Assembly: GCA_016929775.1 (NCBI GenBank) | Contig: JAFGIE010000186.1 | Span: forward strand, 1 to 50,347 | DNA length: 50,347 nt | Origin: Anaerolineae bacterium | GTDB lineage: Bacteria; Chloroflexota; Anaerolineae; JAFGEY01 | Direction: 5' to 3' | Shown here: positions 8,810 through 16,681 of the stretch, one piece after another | Layout of the letters: the number at the start of each line of letters is the position of its first letter | Position numbering within the stretch: the first letter of the stretch is position 1 | Translations under genes and position numbers: made by a program | The notes under the pieces: model-generated | Database searches by the model: none | Told to the model about the DNA's origin: nothing | The model's input: only the letters and a program-made list of their open reading frames with translations

Positions 8810-9055
8810 TTGTGGGACGCGATCAAGCACTCCGTACAACGTGGACTTGAAAGCAGCGTGCGCGCGCTCAACCGAGAACGGGGGACGACGCTCGTGCTGA
8901 TCACGCACAACGTCTTCCAGGCGCGGCGACTGGCGGATCGTGTGGGCCTGCTCCTCGACGGGCGGCTGGTGGAGGTGGACGAGGCGGAACGCTTTTTCGA
9001 GCAGCCGCGCGATCCGCGCACGACGGCGTTCGTGCGGGGCGAGATGGTGTATTGA
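8810..9055 (+). pseudogene. wtpC: Truncated ATPase remnant of the tungstate transporter (wtpC tail)
   Basis: Residues from about 15 on match the end of an ABC ATPase: VRALNRERGTTLVLITHNVF (the H-loop His is in ITHN), then ADRVGLLLDGRLVEVDEAE and FFEQPRDPRTTAFVRGEMVY. Walker A, Q-loop, signature and Walker B are all absent. The first 14 codons (MWDAIKHS...) do not resemble the family, so about 200 residues have been lost. The 80 nt before it (8767-8848) can be read as ELLRGLIQAFQLIVGRDQAL up to a stop. That vaguely resembles the C-terminal region of ISL3-type transposases and may be a scar of the event. The remnant cannot hydrolyse ATP, so transport needs an ATPase encoded elsewhere. Confidence 0.8.
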
Positions 9056-9106
9056 CGTGGCGCGCGGAGGCACGCGCGCCGCGAGTGACTCAATCAGGAG
9101 GAGAAT

Positions 9107-9631
9107 ATGATGAAGAGACTCAGATACGGATTGGCCGCTGTACTGATCGTGATCGGCCTGCTGGCAGGGTGCGCCACCCCGGCAGCCACGCCGACGACCG
9201 CCCCACCAGCCCCGACGGCGACGACAGCCGTTGAGCCAACCGCAACCACGGCGGCAGCAGAAGGAGCGCCCGCCGGTGACATCGCGCTGCGGATCACCGG
9301 CATGGTCGAGCAAGAGCTGGCCTGGACCGAGGAGCAGGTGTTGGCCATGGAGACCATGGAGGCCAAGTCCACCAACAAGGCGGGCGAGGTAAGCACGTAC
9401 ACGGGCGTGTCGATCGCGGCGCTGCTCGCGCAAGCCAAGCCGGCGGCGGACGCCCAGACCGTCATCTATGTCGCCGACGACGGCTTCACCGGCGAGGTCG
9501 CGCTGTCCGAGGTCGCCGCCTGCGCGGACTGCATCGTCTCCTTCCGCAACCAGGGCGGGTTCAGCATCGTCATGCCGGGCTACCCCGGAAACCTGCAGGT
9601 CAAGGGCGTGGTCGAGATCCAGGTCAAGTAG
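9107..9631 (+). CDS. Single-domain lipoprotein paralogous to the third SUOX-like domain
   Basis: The 174-residue lipoprotein has lipobox LAGC (Cys22), a PT/A-rich linker to about residue 60, and one beta-rich domain. That domain parallels domain 3 of the protein at 5269-6756: ITGMVEQELAWTEEQV, a YTGVSIAALLAQA core, VADDGFTGEVALSEV, a conserved CxxC in AACADCIVSF, VMPGYPGNLQVKGVVEI. The shared ACADC motif and shared end (VMPG...VKxVVxIxxQ/K) indicate duplication. It follows the ATPase remnant by 51 nt, with a good CAGGAGGAG site, and ends the locus before a strong terminator. Its function is unknown. The CxxC pair could bind a metal or form a disulfide. Confidence 0.65.
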   Translation: MMKRLRYGLAAVLIVIGLLAGCATPAATPTTAPPAPTATTAVEPTATTAAAEGAPAGDIALRITGMVEQELAWTEEQVLAMETMEAKSTNKAGEVSTYTGVSIAALLAQAKPAADAQTVIYVADDGFTGEVALSEVAACADCIVSFRNQGGFSIVMPGYPGNLQVKGVVEIQVK

Positions 9632-9649
9632 ACGCACGTCGCAAAGCAA

Positions 9650-9681
9650 ACCAGGGAGGCGGGCAGACCCGCCTCCCTGGT
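9650..9681 (+). terminator. Strong hairpin terminating the tungstate locus
   Basis: A perfect 14-bp inverted repeat (9650-9663 with 9668-9681) with loop CAGA, 19 nt after the stop codon. There is no T-run, but the stem is very stable and may end transcription in both directions between the convergent genes. Confidence 0.75.
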
Positions 9682-9740
9682 CGCGTGTCCTCCTGCGCTG
9701 ACCGCGCCTCTACCGGATCGGCTTGGATGGGCAGGGCTGT

Positions 9741-10247
9741 CTACAGCTTGGGCCAGGCCAACACGCCCCGGTCGTTCAGCGCCCAATACACGCCGGTCAG
9801 CAGCTTGAGGTGCGACTGCTCTTCCTTGGCCAATTTCTCAAACATCGCCTTCCCGTCCGGGTCGGACGTCTGCGCTGCCAAGGCCGAGTAGTGCTTGTCC
9901 GCCTGCTTCTCCGTGTCCTGGGCCACAGTCAGCACGTCCATGAGGCTGAGTCTCTTGGCCTCGAGGGCTTCTGCCGCCCCCGCGGAGAACTCGATCTCGC
10001 TCTGCGCCGGGATCGAGATCGCGGAGGCTTCGTAGACGATGTACTTGCCCTCTTTTTGGAGGCGTGCCGCCAGTTCGGTCACCTTGTCATAGTGGTACTG
10101 CTCAAAGCGAGCCAACCCGCCGAACAGCCGCTCGAGCGCCGCGTGCGGCGCACTCTCTGCCGCCTCCCGATAGAGCGCCGCCATTCGCTTCTCAGCTTCC
10201 AACGCGATCTGGATGGCATCCACGAGGTTCAGATCCTTTTCGCTCAC
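9741..10247 (-). CDS. Rubrerythrin/ferritin-like diiron protein
   Basis: The 168-residue four-helix bundle has the diiron ligand pattern: Glu in ALEAEKRM (helix 1), ExxH in FEQYHYDK (helix 2), Glu in AQDTEKQAD (helix 3) and ExxH in EEQSHLKLL (helix 4). There is no rubredoxin-like C-terminal domain, so it is a ferritin-like or short rubrerythrin protein. It is probably involved in peroxide reduction or iron handling in the cytoplasm. I choose the GTG at 10247 (VSEKDLNLVDAIQ), preceded by GAAAGGACAAAGC; an ORF extension to 10295 has no such site. It is convergent with the tungstate locus and has its own promoter at 10318-10346. Confidence 0.8.
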   Translation of the reverse strand: MSEKDLNLVDAIQIALEAEKRMAALYREAAESAPHAALERLFGGLARFEQYHYDKVTELAARLQKEGKYIVYEASAISIPAQSEIEFSAGAAEALEAKRLSLMDVLTVAQDTEKQADKHYSALAAQTSDPDGKAMFEKLAKEEQSHLKLLTGVYWALNDRGVLAWPKL

Positions 10248-10317
10248 GCTTTGTCCTTTCTGCCCGACGTGCGCTGCGCACGCGGAGCCTCTCACGACTC
10301 ACAGACCCACGCCCCCC

Positions 10318-10346
10318 ATTATACCACCCGTCCGACTGCTTGTCCA
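10318..10346 (-). promoter_or_regulatory. Promoter of the ferritin-like gene
   Basis: On the minus strand TGGACA (10346-10341), a 17-nt spacer and a perfect TATAAT (10323-10318), about 70 nt before the GTG start. Confidence 0.65.
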
Positions 10347-10360
10347 TACGTGATCTGCGA

Positions 10361-10388
10361 TTGACAAGCCCCTGGTTCCGCGTATACT
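10361..10388 (+). promoter_or_regulatory. Promoter of the URO-D-like gene
   Basis: Perfect TTGACA (10361-10366), a 16-nt spacer and TATACT (10383-10388). It is back to back with the ferritin-like promoter. The leader to the start at 10543 is about 150 nt. Confidence 0.65.
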
Positions 10389-10542
10389 GGTCACGTCACC
10401 ATGGCACGAGCGGTCGGTCTGTACGCGTGTCCCGCGATCTATGAGCAGGATCCCGATGCCGACCATGCGTGACGACGCACGGCAGTCAGGTGCTGACCCG
10501 ATCACCCTCTCGCGCGACCAACAGGCCCAAGGGGGATAGACT

Positions 10543-11793
10543 TTGATCTCGACGCACGATCGATCGGTGCTTCGCCGCCTAGTGGCGCAGCGGGCCCGCA
10601 TCGCGGCGCTGCCCGTCCACGCCGAGCGCGCCGAGCTGTGGCGCGGGCTCAACGACCTGGAACGCGTACGCCCCATGGTCTGGATCGACGAGATCCCGTG
10701 GCACGAGATGAACGTCGACGACGAGTTGACGCTGCAGTGCACGGGCGGTTGGGCGCGCCATGTCGAGCTTGGACTGCGCCGTACGCTCTACCAGTGGCGC
10801 CACATGCCGTGCGACATGATCGTGGACGGGTATGTCCCCTGTCCCAAGGTGATCCACAGCACTGGGTTCGGCATTGCAGAGGACGTGGACATTGTCCGCA
10901 CGGACGACGCGAACACCGTCGTGTCGCGCCGCTTTCACCGCCAGATCGCCGCGCCCGAGGACATCCACAAGATCAAGATGCCTGTCGTCACGTATGACGA
11001 GCCGGAAACCATGGCGCGCTATAGCGCCCTCAGCGACGCGGTAGGCGACATCCTTCCCGTCCGGCTGACCGGCGTCAAGGGGAGCTGGTTCGCGCCGTGG
11101 GACGAGCTGATCCGCTGGTGGGGCGTCGAGGAAGCGATGATCGACCTCGTGCTCCGCCCACAGATGGTCAACGACATCATGTCGCACCTCGTCGACGCCT
11201 ACCTCTGCATGCTGGACCAGTGGGTCGACCTGAACCTGCTGACGCGCAACGACGACAACACGCGGATCGGCTCCGGCGCCTACGGCTACACGCGCCAGTT
11301 GCCCAGCTCGGACTATGACCCGGCGCACCCGTTGCCCAAGGACCTGTGGGGCAGCGCTACCGCCCAGATCTTTGTCAGCGTCTCGCCCGACATGCACTGG
11401 GAATTCGCCCTCCGGCACGAGATGCGTTGGCTGGAGCGTTGGGGCCTGACCTACTATGGCTGCTGCGAGCCACTCGACGTCAAGATGGCGATCATGCGCC
11501 GCATTCCCAACCTGCGCAAGATCTCGATGAGCCCGTGGGTCGACGTCGAGCGCGCCGTCGCAGAGGTGGGCGTCGACTATGTCTTTTCGCGCAAGCCCAC
11601 GCCCGCCGTGCTCGCCGAGGACGACTGGCGCCCCGAGCTCGCGCGCCAGCAGCTGCGCGCGTTCCTGGAGCGGGCGCGAGGATGCCGCATCGAGATCATC
11701 ATGAAGGACATCTCGACCGTCCGCTACCAACCGCAGCGGCTGTGGCAGTGGGCCGACATGGCGATGGAACTGGCAGAGGCATTCGCGCCCTAG
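10543..11793 (+). CDS. URO-D/cobamide-methyltransferase-fold protein
   Basis: The 416-residue protein resembles the large group of uroporphyrinogen-decarboxylase-like TIM barrels that includes corrinoid-dependent methyltransferases. Visible hallmarks are the late barrel strands: WLERWGLTYYGCCEPLD (about 304-320), where C-x-E or H-x-C residues bind zinc in methyltransferases, and a final strand IEIIMKDISTVRYQP. HEB-type haem biosynthesis is unlikely, because the N-terminal RGxR-type substrate motif of HemE is not seen. The TTG start at 10543 follows AAGGGGGATAGAC. The zinc dehydrogenase starts 85 nt later, so the two may be co-transcribed. No corrinoid protein gene is adjacent, and the substrate is unknown. 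Confidence 0.6.
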   Translation: MISTHDRSVLRRLVAQRARIAALPVHAERAELWRGLNDLERVRPMVWIDEIPWHEMNVDDELTLQCTGGWARHVELGLRRTLYQWRHMPCDMIVDGYVPCPKVIHSTGFGIAEDVDIVRTDDANTVVSRRFHRQIAAPEDIHKIKMPVVTYDEPETMARYSALSDAVGDILPVRLTGVKGSWFAPWDELIRWWGVEEAMIDLVLRPQMVNDIMSHLVDAYLCMLDQWVDLNLLTRNDDNTRIGSGAYGYTRQLPSSDYDPAHPLPKDLWGSATAQIFVSVSPDMHWEFALRHEMRWLERWGLTYYGCCEPLDVKMAIMRRIPNLRKISMSPWVDVERAVAEVGVDYVFSRKPTPAVLAEDDWRPELARQQLRAFLERARGCRIEIIMKDISTVRYQPQRLWQWADMAMELAEAFAP

Positions 11794-11878
11794 TTGCGGC
11801 GCACAGATGACCGCGCCCTTGGCGTGACAGGAGCAGCGGGATCTGACATGGGTCCGTCACTACCGACGAGGAGGGATC

Positions 11879-12925
11879 ATGCGTGGGACGATGCTGAAAG
11901 CGGTCGTGCTCGGCGTACGGCAAGCCGGATTGGTCGAGATGCCCATCCCGCGCCCTGTCGCCGATTGGGCGTTGGTCAAGATGCACGTCGTGCCCATGTG
12001 CACCGAGTACAAGGCGTGGCTGCAGGGACCGGGAGCGCGCCCGCGTATCGACGCCCTGGGCCACGAGGGCGTCGGCGAGGTCGTCGAGGTCGCACAGCCG
12101 TGCGGCGTGGAGGTGGGCGATCGCGTGGTCTTGATGGGCGCGGGCCCCTGCGGGCGCTGCGCGACCTGCCGCGCCGGCGACTGGCTGCACTGCCCGTACC
12201 AGACCAGCTATGCCGCCATGACGGGCGAGTCCGAGCCGACGGGCGCCTATGCCCAGTATCGGCTCGGCGCGGCATGGCTCCTGCCGCGCATCCCGGACGA
12301 CGTGTCGTACGAGCACGCGGCGATGGCGTGGTGCGGGCTGGGCCCCACCTTTGGCGCCATGCAGAGCGCACGCGTCGACGCCTTTGACACGGTCCTGATC
12401 ACGGGGGCAGGCCCGGTCGGGCAGGGCGGGATCGTCAACGCCAAGTACCGCGGCGCGCGCGTCATCGTGGCTGAGCCGGAGCCGTGGCGCATAGAGTGCG
12501 CTCGCCTGCTGGGCGCAGACGCCGTCCTCGACCCGCGCGACGGCGACCTCGTGGACCAGATCCGGGGCATGACCGACGACGGGCTCGGCGTGAGCTGCGC
12601 GATCGACTGCGCGGGCGTCACCGCCTCCCAGCGGCTGTGCATCGACGCCACGCGCACCAAGGGCCGAGTCTGCTTTGTCGCCGAGAGCAACGACCCACTG
12701 CCGATCCGGGTCAGCCCCGACCTGCTGCGCAAGGGCCTGACCGTGATCGGCCAATGGCACTATAGCCTGAACGACTATGACCAGATCGTGCAGGTGATCC
12801 GCGCCTCGGGCGAACAGATCGAGACCCTGATCAGCCACCGTTTCCCGATGAGCCGAGTGCAGGATGCGCTGGCGCTTTCGGCCTCGCACCAGTGCGGCAA
12901 GATCCTGCTCGATCCCTGGGCCTGA
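11879..12925 (+). CDS. Zinc-dependent medium-chain alcohol/polyol dehydrogenase
   Basis: The 348-residue MDR protein has a GroES-like N-terminal half and a Rossmann NAD(P) half (VLITGAGPVGQGG, about 171-183). The structural-zinc cysteines are present as CGRCATCRAGDWLHC (about 90-104), and GHEGVGEVVE (about 61-70) carries the catalytic histidine-glutamate pair. The first catalytic-zinc cysteine is likely in PMCTEYKAW. These features fit sugar-alcohol or threonine-type dehydrogenases, and its place next to an alpha-L-fucosidase suggests a sugar oxidation role. The start at 11879 follows GAGGAGGGATC; ATG 11891 is an alternative. Confidence 0.82.
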   Translation: MRGTMLKAVVLGVRQAGLVEMPIPRPVADWALVKMHVVPMCTEYKAWLQGPGARPRIDALGHEGVGEVVEVAQPCGVEVGDRVVLMGAGPCGRCATCRAGDWLHCPYQTSYAAMTGESEPTGAYAQYRLGAAWLLPRIPDDVSYEHAAMAWCGLGPTFGAMQSARVDAFDTVLITGAGPVGQGGIVNAKYRGARVIVAEPEPWRIECARLLGADAVLDPRDGDLVDQIRGMTDDGLGVSCAIDCAGVTASQRLCIDATRTKGRVCFVAESNDPLPIRVSPDLLRKGLTVIGQWHYSLNDYDQIVQVIRASGEQIETLISHRFPMSRVQDALALSASHQCGKILLDPWA

Positions 12926-12983
12926 GCGGCGCGAGCCGACGCCGATCGACCCATTACCGCACAGAGAAGAAAGGACGACGATC

Positions 12984-14255
12984 ATGACCACTTTGGAGCA
13001 GGCACGCCCGGCGATCGCCCCCGACCGGGGACAGCGCGCGGGCGCCACGGGGGACCCGCGCCTCGACTGGTGGCGCGCGGCGCGCTTTGGCATGTTCATC
13101 CACTGGGGGCTGTATGCCCTGCCCGCCGGCGAGTGGAAGGGCGAGCGGATCCCGGGCATCGGGGAGTGGATCATGCACCGCGCCCGGATCCCGGTCGCCG
13201 AGTACGAGCAGCTCGCCGCGCAGTTCAACCCGGTCCGGTTCGACGCCGCGGAATGGGTGTCGCTCGCCAGGCGCGCAGGCCAAAAGTACATCACGATCAC
13301 GGCCAAGCATCACGATGGCTTTTGCATGTTCAAGTCGGCCTACACCGGCTACAACATCGTCGACGCCACGCCCTTTGGACGCGACCCCATGGCCGAACTT
13401 GCCGCCGAGTGCCGGAAGCAGGGGATCAGGCTCTGCTTTTACTACTCGCAGACCCAGGACTGGCATCACCCCAACGGGGACGGCAACGACTGGGACTATG
13501 ACGAGGCAAGCAAAGACTTTGCGGGCTATGTCGAGACCTATGTCAAGCCACAAGTACGCGAGCTGCTGACCAACTATGGGCCGATCGGCCTGATCTGGTT
13601 CGACACGCCCAAGCGCATGACCGCCGCGCAGAGCCGATCGCTGCTCGACCTATGCCACGCGATCCAGCCCGACTGCATCGTCTCGGGGCGCGTGGGCAAC
13701 ACCCTGGGCGACTATGCCTCGGCGGGCGACAACCGCATCCCCGAGCGCGCGGTGGGCGGCGACTGGGAGACCCCGGCGACGATCAATGACACGTGGGGCT
13801 TCAAGCACTATGACGACAACTGGAAGTCGACGCAGGAGCTGATCCGCAAGTTGGTGGACATTGCCAGCAAGAATGGCAACTACCTGCTCAACGTCGGGCC
13901 GACGGCTGAGGGCGCAATCCCACAGCCCAGCGTCGACCGCCTGCTGGCGATGGGCGCCTGGCTCGACGCGAACGGCGAAGCCGTGTACGGCACGCAGCCC
14001 GGCCCGATCCAAGGCGAGGCGTGGGTGCGCAGCACGTCCAAGCCGGGCGCCGTCTACCTGCACGTCTTTGACTGGCCTGCAGGGGGACAGATCCGTGTCG
14101 CCAGCCCCGGGCCTGTCACCGGCGCGTACCTGCTCGCGGACGCGGGACGCGCGCCGCTGCCCGTGCGGCAGGAGGGGGACCAGATCGTCGTCTCTGCGCC
14201 CGGCGAGGCCCCAGACGCGATCGACACGGTCGTCGTGCTCACGACCGCCGCATAG
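12984..14255 (+). CDS. Alpha-L-fucosidase (GH29), cytoplasmic
   Basis: The 423-residue enzyme shows the GH29 order: RFGMFIHWGLYALP (about 34-47), ITAKHHDGFCMF (about 105-116), then SQTQDWHHPNG, and GLIWFDTP. The aspartate of WFD is the family's catalytic nucleophile. GNYLLNVGPTAEGAI marks the end of the barrel and is followed by a short beta domain. No signal peptide is present, so it should act on imported fucosides. The ATG at 12984 is preceded by GAAAGGACGACG; an ORF extension to 12864 overlaps the dehydrogenase gene. It lies 58 nt after that gene and is probably in one transcript with it. Confidence 0.88.
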   Translation: MTTLEQARPAIAPDRGQRAGATGDPRLDWWRAARFGMFIHWGLYALPAGEWKGERIPGIGEWIMHRARIPVAEYEQLAAQFNPVRFDAAEWVSLARRAGQKYITITAKHHDGFCMFKSAYTGYNIVDATPFGRDPMAELAAECRKQGIRLCFYYSQTQDWHHPNGDGNDWDYDEASKDFAGYVETYVKPQVRELLTNYGPIGLIWFDTPKRMTAAQSRSLLDLCHAIQPDCIVSGRVGNTLGDYASAGDNRIPERAVGGDWETPATINDTWGFKHYDDNWKSTQELIRKLVDIASKNGNYLLNVGPTAEGAIPQPSVDRLLAMGAWLDANGEAVYGTQPGPIQGEAWVRSTSKPGAVYLHVFDWPAGGQIRVASPGPVTGAYLLADAGRAPLPVRQEGDQIVVSAPGEAPDAIDTVVVLTTAA

Positions 14256-14289
14256 CGCGCCTGCGGCGGACGCAGCCGCGCCCCGTTGC

Positions 14290-14503
14290 CCAACGGCTGC
14301 CCCCCCGCCCGACACGCTGCGCTACTTCGGCCAAAGGGAGAGATGCGTCCACGCCCTCGCGGCGCGCCAGCGCCTGGGTTAGGTCGGCGCGCGAGGGCAG
14401 ACCGGTCACTGCCTGGGGTAGATCCGCCCCGAGGAACAGGACCAGCTGCCCCCCCTGCCATGTGCTCGCGCAATTCCCGTGCGATCTGCCCATTGACCGT
14501 CAA
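14290..14503 (-). pseudogene. Frameshifted fragment of a SIR2-like domain gene
   Basis: On the minus strand the stretch reads GQLVLFLGADLPQAVTGLPS followed by RADLTQALARREGV, the start of SIR2-like domains found in Chloroflexota STAND-type or defence proteins. The preceding residues GQIARELREHMAGG fit the same protein but lie in another frame. The frame changes within a run of seven G (plus-strand C run ending near 14458). The match stops near GGSRW, close to the 3' end of the fucosidase gene. It is a decayed fragment of about 70 codons, not a gene. Identification is from memory of the family. Confidence 0.5.
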
Positions 14504-14609
14504 GGCACGCCTCCTGCATGGCCTGCTGGATGCTGGACATGGGCACCTCACAGCCGCCAGCGAACTGCGCCCCGGCTCCACGGGCTCACCGGAATCCAGC
14601 CCAAACAGC

Positions 14610-14646
14610 GAGACCGCCGGCAGAAGTCCCTTCTGCCAGCGGTCTC
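14610..14646 (-). terminator. Terminator of the sigma-factor gene
   Basis: A 16-bp stem with one mismatch (14610-14625 with 14631-14646). On the minus strand it is followed by GCTGTTTGGG. It sits 23 nt past the stop of the minus-strand sigma gene. Confidence 0.65.
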
Positions 14647-14668
14647 TCGTATCCGCCTCGCGCGACAA

Positions 14669-15685
14669 CTACCGGGGCCCGTCCTGCAACCGGCGACGGC
14701 GCCTGGGGTGCCGCAGGCGATGCAGCGCTTCGCCCTCGATCTGCCGGATCCGTTCTCGCGTCAGGCCGAACTCCTGCCCGACCTCTTCCAGGGTGTGGGT
14801 TCCCTCGTCCTGCAGCCCAAAGCGGAGACACAGAATCCGCGCCTCGCGGGGCGTGAGCGTGCTCAGCGCCTGCTGCACCCTGTCCCGCAGCAGCTCGTGG
14901 TGTGCGCTCTCTTCGGGCGAAGGCGCCTGCTCGTCCTCGATCAAGGCCTCCAGCTCGCTGTCGCCCTCCTCGCCCACCGGCTGCGCCAGCGAGACCGGGT
15001 GCCGAGACACGTCGAGCATCCACTTGACCTTTTCGGGCGGCATCCCCAAGTCGGCTGCGATCTCTTCCGGGGTAGGCTGGCGCCCACATTCCTGCACCAA
15101 GCGGTGCATCACCCTGTAGAGGCGCCGGATCTGGGCGCTCATGTGCACAGGGATGCGGATCGTCCGCCCCTGATCGGCTACTGCGCGCCCGATCGACTGC
15201 CGGATCCACCAAGTGGCGTACGTACTGAAGCGATAGCCGCGCGTGTGATCGTACTTTTCCACCGTCTTGATCAGGCCCAGGTTGCCCTCCTGGATCAAAT
15301 CCAGGAAGGGAACCCCCTGCCCGACATACCGCTTGGCAATGCTGACGACCAACCGCGTGTTCGCCTCGATCAGGTGTGCGCGCGCCGCGCGTCCCTGCTC
15401 GACGCACTGCTCCAGGCAGCGCCGTCGATCCGGAGCGACGCCATCGCGCTTGAGTTCGCGCGCCGCCTGCCGCCCCCGGCATACGGCTTTGGCCAACTCG
15501 AGCTCCTCCTCCCGCGAGAGCAGGGGCACACATCCCATCTCCTTGAGGTACAGTCCTGTGGCATCATCGTGTGGAATCGCGCTCAGGTCGAACGCGTACT
15601 TGGGCGTCGCCAGCTCTTCGCGCGCCGTCCCCTCCTGGTCGTTCTCTGTGAGGTCGCTCTCAGCACGATCCCTGGCACAGGTCAT
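14669..15685 (-). CDS. Sigma70-family RNA polymerase sigma factor (RpoD/group 2-like)
   Basis: The 338-residue factor has region 1.2 (GLYLKEMGCVPLLSREEELE, about 44-63), region 2 (LIEANTRLVVSIAKRYVGQG, then LDLIQEGNLGLIKTVEKYD and FSTYATWWIRQSIGRA), region 3 (PTPEEIAADLGMPPEKVKWM) and region 4 (TPREARILCLRFGL ... LTRERIRQIEGEALHRLR). It lacks the long acidic N-terminal domain 1.1 of large housekeeping factors, so it may be the primary factor of a group with short RpoD or a group 2 paralogue. The ORF opens with an ATG near GAGAGGAGCATCGCG. Its promoter at 15951-15979 carries a dyad near the start of transcription, which suggests regulation. Confidence 0.9.
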   Translation of the reverse strand: MTCARDRAESDLTENDQEGTAREELATPKYAFDLSAIPHDDATGLYLKEMGCVPLLSREEELELAKAVCRGRQAARELKRDGVAPDRRRCLEQCVEQGRAARAHLIEANTRLVVSIAKRYVGQGVPFLDLIQEGNLGLIKTVEKYDHTRGYRFSTYATWWIRQSIGRAVADQGRTIRIPVHMSAQIRRLYRVMHRLVQECGRQPTPEEIAADLGMPPEKVKWMLDVSRHPVSLAQPVGEEGDSELEALIEDEQAPSPEESAHHELLRDRVQQALSTLTPREARILCLRFGLQDEGTHTLEEVGQEFGLTRERIRQIEGEALHRLRHPRRRRRLQDGPR

Positions 15686-15910
15686 CGCGATGCTCCTCTC
15701 TCAGGGCAAGCCACGAACCGGTCGCGCGGGTGCGTGACCGGTCAGACGCCTGCGTGACCAGTGAGTGAGAGCAGCCTTGCCAGAACGGAGCACGTGCGCC
15801 AGAGACGAGTGCCATGAGGGAAGGGACCGTAGGAATCGTCGTCCTGGACACGCGAGCCAGATCGGCATCAGGTGCACATCACCCCCAACAGGACACAAAA
15901 GTTCCTACTT

Positions 15911-15939
15911 GACACATTGACTCGCAAGCCGAATGTGTC
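15911..15939. promoter_or_regulatory. Inverted repeat, possible operator of the sigma gene
   Basis: GACACATT (15911-15918) and AATGTGTC (15932-15939) form a perfect 8-bp dyad with a 13-nt spacer. It lies just downstream of the minus-strand -10 box, where a repressor would block initiation. Confidence 0.45.
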
Positions 15940-15950
15940 CTACAGGTAAC

Positions 15951-15979
15951 ATGATAACAGATTGTGCAAGATTTGTCAA
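15951..15979 (-). promoter_or_regulatory. Promoter of the sigma-factor gene
   Basis: On the minus strand a perfect TTGACA (15979-15974), 17 nt and TATCAT (15956-15951). It leaves a leader of about 260 nt, which contains two TGCGTGACC-type direct repeats (about 15730-15765). Confidence 0.65.
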
Positions 15980-16033
15980 CTCGTACACTCATCCATCTGT
16001 CGAGATCATCCACCTGGGTCATCCTTATGCATG

Positions 16034-16063
16034 ATGACATCTCATCCTGTCGTGCGGTAGAAT
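16034..16063 (+). promoter_or_regulatory. Probable promoter of the GNAT gene
   Basis: ATGACA (16034-16039), 18 nt, TAGAAT (16058-16063). The start codon is at 16099. Confidence 0.4.
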
Positions 16064-16098
16064 GGACGCAGAGCCACACGATGGAGGGAGGAAGTAGC

Positions 16099-16665
16099 AT
16101 GAGCGAGATCACGGTCCGGGCATACGATGAACGCGACGCCCAGAGCGTAGGTCGGCTGATCGCCGACACCTTTGGCGAGATCAACCTCGCCTATGCCCCA
16201 CCTGAGGAGCGCCAGCTGCTCCTCGGACCCTTCCGGCACGCCTACTCGCCTGACCCGGCGCACCAGGCGGCGATCGCCGAGACGGTTCGCGCCGACATGG
16301 CCTTCGTCGCCGAAGACGAGGGCCAGATCGTGGGCGTCCTGCGCGGGCGGGTCGACCTCGTAGAGGAGGCAGATCCTGCGCAGCTCGCCGCTTCCGTCCA
16401 GGGCGCCGTGCAGCGGTCCGCCAAGCTGCAGAGCTTGTTCGTGCGCAAGGACCACCATCACCGCGGGATCGGGCGCCGCTTGGTCGAGCAGTTCGAACGT
16501 GCCTGCCGCCAACAGGGCGCGACGGTGATCCGCTTACAGGCGACGCTGTACGCCGTGCCCTTTTACCAGGCTGCCGGCTACAAGCGATCGACCGGCGTGC
16601 GATCGTGCCCGATCTTTGACGGGACGGGTTTCCCCTACCAGCCGATGAGAAAGGTGCTGGGATAG
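16099..16665 (+). CDS. GNAT-family N-acetyltransferase
   Basis: The 188-residue protein is a GCN5-related acetyltransferase that uses acetyl-CoA in the cytoplasm. The acetyl-CoA pyrophosphate loop appears as VRKDHHHRGIGRRLVEQFE (about 115-133, matching Q/RxxGxG/A). Before it stands the central strand LQSLFV, and after it AVPFYQAAGYKRS, the usual FYxxxGF end motif. The acceptor is unknown. The ATG at 16099 follows GGAGGGAGGAAGTAGC; the ORF is open further upstream but crosses the promoter. The next gene starts 16 nt after its stop, so the two form an operon. Confidence 0.82.
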   Translation: MSEITVRAYDERDAQSVGRLIADTFGEINLAYAPPEERQLLLGPFRHAYSPDPAHQAAIAETVRADMAFVAEDEGQIVGVLRGRVDLVEEADPAQLAASVQGAVQRSAKLQSLFVRKDHHHRGIGRRLVEQFERACRQQGATVIRLQATLYAVPFYQAAGYKRSTGVRSCPIFDGTGFPYQPMRKVLG

Positions 16666-16681
16666 AAAGAGGAGGATCGAC

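Noticed and set aside
10389..10542. Cobalamin riboswitch before the URO-D-like gene
   Set aside because: The leader contains no B12-box sequence and no strong multi-stem folding.
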